Assembly (NCBI GenBank): GCA_022701275.1 | Contig: CP031740.1 | Span: forward strand, 3,235,001-3,299,000 | Reading direction: 5' to 3' | DNA from: Microcoleus vaginatus PCC 9802 | Lineage (GTDB): Bacteria > Cyanobacteriota > Cyanobacteriia > Cyanobacteriales > Microcoleaceae | Length of the DNA stretch: 64,000 nt | Shown: one piece after another, positions 60,755 through 64,000 of the stretch | Numbering within the stretch: position 1 is the stretch's first letter | Layout: the number at the start of each line of letters is the position of its first letter | Notes under the pieces: generated by a model | Database searches by the model: none | Seen by the model: the letters and a program-made list of their open reading frames with translations, nothing else | What the model was told of the DNA's origin: nothing | Translations under genes and position numbers: made by a program

Positions 60755-62011
60755 ATGAAAGTTTTGCTAGTAAGTAATTATGATATTAAAGGTGGTGCTG
60801 CGAGAGCTAGTTATCGCCTGCACAAGGGTTTACAAAATATGGGGGTAAATTCCCAAATTTTGGTAGGGTCTAAGTCTAGTAATGATGAGAATGTGCGGTT
60901 GATGCCGACTAAATTAGGGGAGAAATTTAAGGGTATTAGAGCTAAATTAAATAGGTTGCCGTTAAAGGTTTATCCAAAACTGGGTCAGGTAATTTTTTCG
61001 CCTCAATGGGTTCCTGATTCCCTGGGATCGGAAGTTGCGAAAATTAATCCTGATGTGATTAATTTGCACTGGGTTTGTGAAGGCTATATGCAAATTGAAA
61101 CGCTGCCTAAGTTTAATAAACCGATCGTTTGGACGCTGCACGATATGTGGGCGTTTACGGGTGGATGTCACTACAGCGAAAATTGCGATCGCTATCTTGA
61201 TGCTTGCGGTGCTTGTCCGCAGCTTCACAGCACTAAAGATGCTGATATTTCTCGTTGGATTTGGCAGCGAAAAGCTCAATCTTGGCAAAATTTGGATCTG
61301 ACTTTGGTAACTCCGAGTAATTGGTTAGCTGAATGCGCTAAATCTAGTTCTTTGTTGAAAAAATATCCAGTTAAAGTAATTGCTAATGGCCTTGATGCTG
61401 AAGTCTACAAACCGCTGAACCGCCCGCAGGTGAGATATAGTTTGAATTTGCCTCAAAATAAACATTTGGTGTTGTTTGGGGCGATGCAGGGAACGGGCGA
61501 TCGGTGGAAGGGTTTTCCGCTGCTAGTTCCGGCTTTGCAAAGGCTCAGTAAGTCGGGATGGCAAGACAAAATTGAACTTTTGGTTTTCGGTTCTTCTCAA
61601 CCGGAAAATCCGATCGATGTCGGTTTTAAAACTCATTATCTCGGCCGGTTGGAAGATGAATGTTTAGCAAAAGTTTATGCAGCGGCTGATGTAATGGTTG
61701 TACCGTCGCGGTACGAAGCTTTTGGTCAGACGGCATCGGAAGCGCTCGCTTGCGGCACGCCTGTGGTGGCTTTTGATGTGACGGGATTAAAAGATATTGT
61801 CGATCGCCAGCACAATGGCTATTTAGCTCAACCCTATGACAGTGAGGATTTAGCGCGAGGTATTGCATGGGTGCTAGAAAACCCGGAGCGACATCAAAAA
61901 CTCTGCTTTCACGCCCGTCAGAAAGCGGAAAAAGAATTCACCTTGGAGATACAAGCAAATCGCTATTTGTCTCTTTTTAACGAGGTTCTGTCAACTCCAA
62001 AGTCAAGATAA
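60755..62011 (+). CDS. Glycosyltransferase family 4
   Basis: A 418-residue GT-B transferase. N-terminal domain begins MKVLLVSNYDIKGGAARASY; WTLHDMWAFTGGCHYSENC and CGACPQL are found in the WcaC/WcaL-like subset. The C-terminal domain carries the nucleotide-sugar site: VVPSRYEAFGQTASEALACG with the E-x7-E arrangement, GTPVVAFDVTGLKDIV, then NGYLAQPYDSEDLARG. It likely adds a sugar to lipid-linked EPS intermediates. Part of the plus-strand run of transferase genes and probably in the same operon. Confidence 0.93.
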   Translation: MKVLLVSNYDIKGGAARASYRLHKGLQNMGVNSQILVGSKSSNDENVRLMPTKLGEKFKGIRAKLNRLPLKVYPKLGQVIFSPQWVPDSLGSEVAKINPDVINLHWVCEGYMQIETLPKFNKPIVWTLHDMWAFTGGCHYSENCDRYLDACGACPQLHSTKDADISRWIWQRKAQSWQNLDLTLVTPSNWLAECAKSSSLLKKYPVKVIANGLDAEVYKPLNRPQVRYSLNLPQNKHLVLFGAMQGTGDRWKGFPLLVPALQRLSKSGWQDKIELLVFGSSQPENPIDVGFKTHYLGRLEDECLAKVYAAADVMVVPSRYEAFGQTASEALACGTPVVAFDVTGLKDIVDRQHNGYLAQPYDSEDLARGIAWVLENPERHQKLCFHARQKAEKEFTLEIQANRYLSLFNEVLSTPKSR

Positions 62012-62074
62012 AAATCAGATTTTATTGGGTAAAGTTTACCTTGCATATCGCTATAAGCCGCACAATTGGGAACA

Positions 62075-62983
62075 ATGAACCGTACTAAAATCGCCGCCCT
62101 TTTAACTTGCTTCAACCGCAAAGAGAAAACATTAGCTTGCTTAGATGCTCTTTTTAAGCAGGCACTTCCAGCCGATGTTGATATCTTAGCCTATTTAGTC
62201 GATGATGCCAGTACCGATGGCACCAGCGAGGCAGTTCGTCAAATCTATCCTCAAGTCAAGATTTTTTCCGGCGATGGAAACCTATTTTGGAACGGGGGAA
62301 TGCGTGGGGCTTTCACCGAAGCAATGAAAGATGATCCCGACTACTACCTATGGTTAAATGATGACACTCTTATTTATCCCGAAACAGTACGCGTCTTGCT
62401 AGAAACCACTCAAAAATTATCAGAAAAAGGAGAAACCAAAGCAATCGTTGGCGGTTCTACCTGCGACCCAGAAACGGGTAAAACAACTTACGGCGGTGTC
62501 GTGCGAAATAACCCTTTGCACCCCTTCCGATATGGTATCCTAGAACCAACAAAAGAGCCTCAGATGTGCGATACTATGCACGGCAACTGCGTATTAATTC
62601 CCCGCAGTGTTGTGCAAATGGTCGGCAACCTCGATCCGGCTTTTGTCCATTATATTGGCGATTGGGATTATGGTTTACGAGCCAGACAGAAAGGATGTAC
62701 AGTTTGGATTGCTCCTGGCTATTTAGGCACTTGTTCTCTCAACCCCCAGGTGACCAAAACGGCTGCTGATAATTTAAGTGAAGGATTGGATAAAATGAGC
62801 CAACCGAAAGGTTTATCGTTCAAAGATACTACCCTGCAACCGGCTCAAGAGTGGAAAGTATTTACTCAGCGGCATGGTGGCTGGTTGTGGCCAATTTATT
62901 GGCTGCTACCTTATCGCAGGTTAGTTTGGCTTTCAGTGTTGAGTAAAGTGGGATTGACTAAAAACAAAACTCAAGGTGAATAG
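62075..62983 (+). CDS. Glycosyltransferase family 2 (rhamnosyl-type)
   Basis: 302 residues from the ATG at 62075 (MNRTKIAALLTCFNRKEKTL). GT-A features: YLVDDASTDGTSEAV (about 45-58), GNLFWNGGMRGAFTEA, then LWLNDDTLIYPE with the DxD-like NDD motif (about 97). GNCVLIPRSVVQMVGNLDPA and FVHYIGDWDYGLRARQKGC fit rhamnosyltransferase-like GT2 proteins. The donor sugar is not determinable. The next gene starts after 1 bp, showing tight operon packing. Confidence 0.93.
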   Translation: MNRTKIAALLTCFNRKEKTLACLDALFKQALPADVDILAYLVDDASTDGTSEAVRQIYPQVKIFSGDGNLFWNGGMRGAFTEAMKDDPDYYLWLNDDTLIYPETVRVLLETTQKLSEKGETKAIVGGSTCDPETGKTTYGGVVRNNPLHPFRYGILEPTKEPQMCDTMHGNCVLIPRSVVQMVGNLDPAFVHYIGDWDYGLRARQKGCTVWIAPGYLGTCSLNPQVTKTAADNLSEGLDKMSQPKGLSFKDTTLQPAQEWKVFTQRHGGWLWPIYWLLPYRRLVWLSVLSKVGLTKNKTQGE

Positions 62984-62984
62984 G

Positions 62985-64000
62985 ATGGTTGATAGAAATG
63001 AACTCCGCATTGCTTGGCTTGTCCCGGAAGTGGAACTGGGAGCTTACTGGCAGCCTGTTTTGAGGGAATTTACGAAAATTTTTAAGAATACTGTATTTTA
63101 TACTGGTCGTGTTTGGTCTGGGTTCGATCCGACCCTGCCGGGAGCATCGGCAATTCAATTGGTAGGGGAGACTAAATTTGTCGAGACGGAAAAGATAGAA
63201 ACAGGATACGATCGCGGATTCATTGTAGTATCGCCTAGTATTATCGGCTATTTGCTAAAATTTAGACCTCATGTGGTCTTTCCCCAAGCTTTCTCTTTGT
63301 GGACTGTAATTGTTGCGTTTTTAAAACCGCTACTGAGATGGAAAATTGCGATTATTTACGATGGTAGTTCCCCAAATACAGACTTTCGAGATTCCAGTTT
63401 TAGGACATTTGTGCGCCGCATCCTGGTTCGGTTTGCCGATGCTTTTGTTGCCAATAGCAATGCGGGTAAAAAATATCTGATGGAAGTTCTCAACGTACCG
63501 GAAGAGAAAATTTTTACCCGAACCTATCTCGTACCTGATGCGGGAGCTTTGCTGAAACGATTGGATCAAACTCAGCAACCAAACTTGCAGTTGAAACGCC
63601 CGATTTTTCTCTATGTAGGGCGCATAACGGCTAGAAAGGGAATTAAAACGCTTTTAGAAGCTTGCGCTATTCTTAAAAATCAAGGTTATGTTGATTATTC
63701 GCTGTTGATTATTGGCAAGGGAGATCAGCGCGAAGAACTGGAAGCATTTATTAAAAAGTGCGATTTTGAAGAGCAAGTAACGTGGGCGGGATGGGTAGAA
63801 TATGGAAATTTAGGTGCTTATTTTCAGCAAGCTGATATTTTTGTGTTTCCTACTTTTGAGGATGTTTGGGGTATGGTTGTACCGGAAGCGATGGTGTTGG
63901 GAAAAGCAGTATTGTGTTCAAATGGTGCAGCTTCCTGTGAGTTAATTATGTCAGGCGAGAACGGTTATATTTTCGACCCTAACAGTGCTCAAGAGTTAGC
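62985..64000 (+). CDS. Glycosyltransferase family 4, 3' end beyond the window
   Basis: Opens with ATG at 62985 (MVDRNELRIAWLVPEVELGA), one base after the previous stop, with AGGTGAATAGG as ribosome site; 338 codons are present and the frame is open at the window edge. The N-terminal domain includes RFADAFVANSNAGKKYL. The C-terminal GT4 part shows FLYVGRITARKGIKTLLEA, LLIIGKGDQREELE, WAGWVEYGNLGAYFQQADIF and FPTFEDVWGMVVPEAMVLGK with the E-x7-E-like arrangement, then VLCSNGAASCELI. It is probably another EPS sugar transferase and the locus likely continues past the window. Confidence 0.92.
   Translation, partial: MVDRNELRIAWLVPEVELGAYWQPVLREFTKIFKNTVFYTGRVWSGFDPTLPGASAIQLVGETKFVETEKIETGYDRGFIVVSPSIIGYLLKFRPHVVFPQAFSLWTVIVAFLKPLLRWKIAIIYDGSSPNTDFRDSSFRTFVRRILVRFADAFVANSNAGKKYLMEVLNVPEEKIFTRTYLVPDAGALLKRLDQTQQPNLQLKRPIFLYVGRITARKGIKTLLEACAILKNQGYVDYSLLIIGKGDQREELEAFIKKCDFEEQVTWAGWVEYGNLGAYFQQADIFVFPTFEDVWGMVVPEAMVLGKAVLCSNGAASCELIMSGENGYIFDPNSAQEL

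Overview
The window reads as chromosomal DNA from a filamentous cyanobacterium of the Oscillatoriales (Microcoleus/Oscillatoria type). The grounds are the very frequent GCGATCGC (HIP1) octamer, a CBS-CP12 fusion, a cyanobacterial FBPase/SBPase (GlpX), chlorophyll synthesis genes (hemA, chlM), a cyanobacterial-length ispH, CHASE3/PAS/GAF sensor kinases, heptad-type short tandem repeats and many small palindromic repeats between genes. The genus is inferred; no database search was possible.

Layout. 1-4.3 kb: 3' part of a GDP-mannose pyrophosphorylase, two unknown proteins, a CadD-type transporter and a DUF1003 membrane protein. 4.4-7.8 kb: decayed DNA with a transposase remnant and a cyanobacterial gene ruined by two frameshifts, a stop codon and a 102-bp TA-flanked miniature element (second copy near 7.6 kb), around an ABC1/UbiB kinase gene. 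7.8-11 kb: a small hydrophilic protein, UV damage endonuclease, SRAP protein and VOC protein, with palindromic repeats. 11-18 kb: CBS-CP12 divergent from glpX, then hemA and a 1006-residue UPF0182 membrane protein whose start codon lies in a 14-bp tandem repeat. 18-27 kb: a broken membrane-protein gene, a PIN-domain protein, a site-2-protease-like protein lacking HExxH, tRNA-Arg(UCU), an unknown cyanobacterial protein, a membrane protein behind a structured leader, an HTH protein with a long acidic tract, and a LapA-like protein. 27-35.8 kb: phosphohexomutase, an unknown cyanobacterial protein, DUF423, chlM, nagA, purE and a first ammonium transporter. 36-42 kb: a lone IS607-type recombinase, an SGNH hydrolase, a second ammonium transporter, a GxxExxY protein and ispH. 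42.5-51.2 kb: three sensor kinases and two response regulators. 51.5-64 kb: an exopolysaccharide locus with Wzc-like BY-kinase and Wza-like export protein on the minus strand, then Wzy-like polymerase, Wzx-like flippase and five glycosyltransferase-type genes on the plus strand, the last running off the window.

How the genes work together. hemA and chlM belong to tetrapyrrole/chlorophyll synthesis. CBS-CP12 and glpX both concern the Calvin cycle, regulator and enzyme respectively. The two amt genes serve ammonium uptake. The GDP-mannose pyrophosphorylase and phosphohexomutase could feed sugar nucleotides to the exopolysaccharide locus, though they are not adjacent to it. The 42.5-50 kb kinases look like one signalling island with two closely related receiver-kinase hybrids and one kinase/regulator pair that overlaps by 38 bp.

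I did not find a CRISPR array, prophage, retron, diversity-generating retroelement or recognisable defence island. The least ordinary items are the miniature element whose precise removal restores a reading frame, the CBS-CP12 protein missing one of its four cysteines, the tandem repeat that supplies a start codon, the protease-like protein without its zinc motif, and the HTH/acidic-tract protein.
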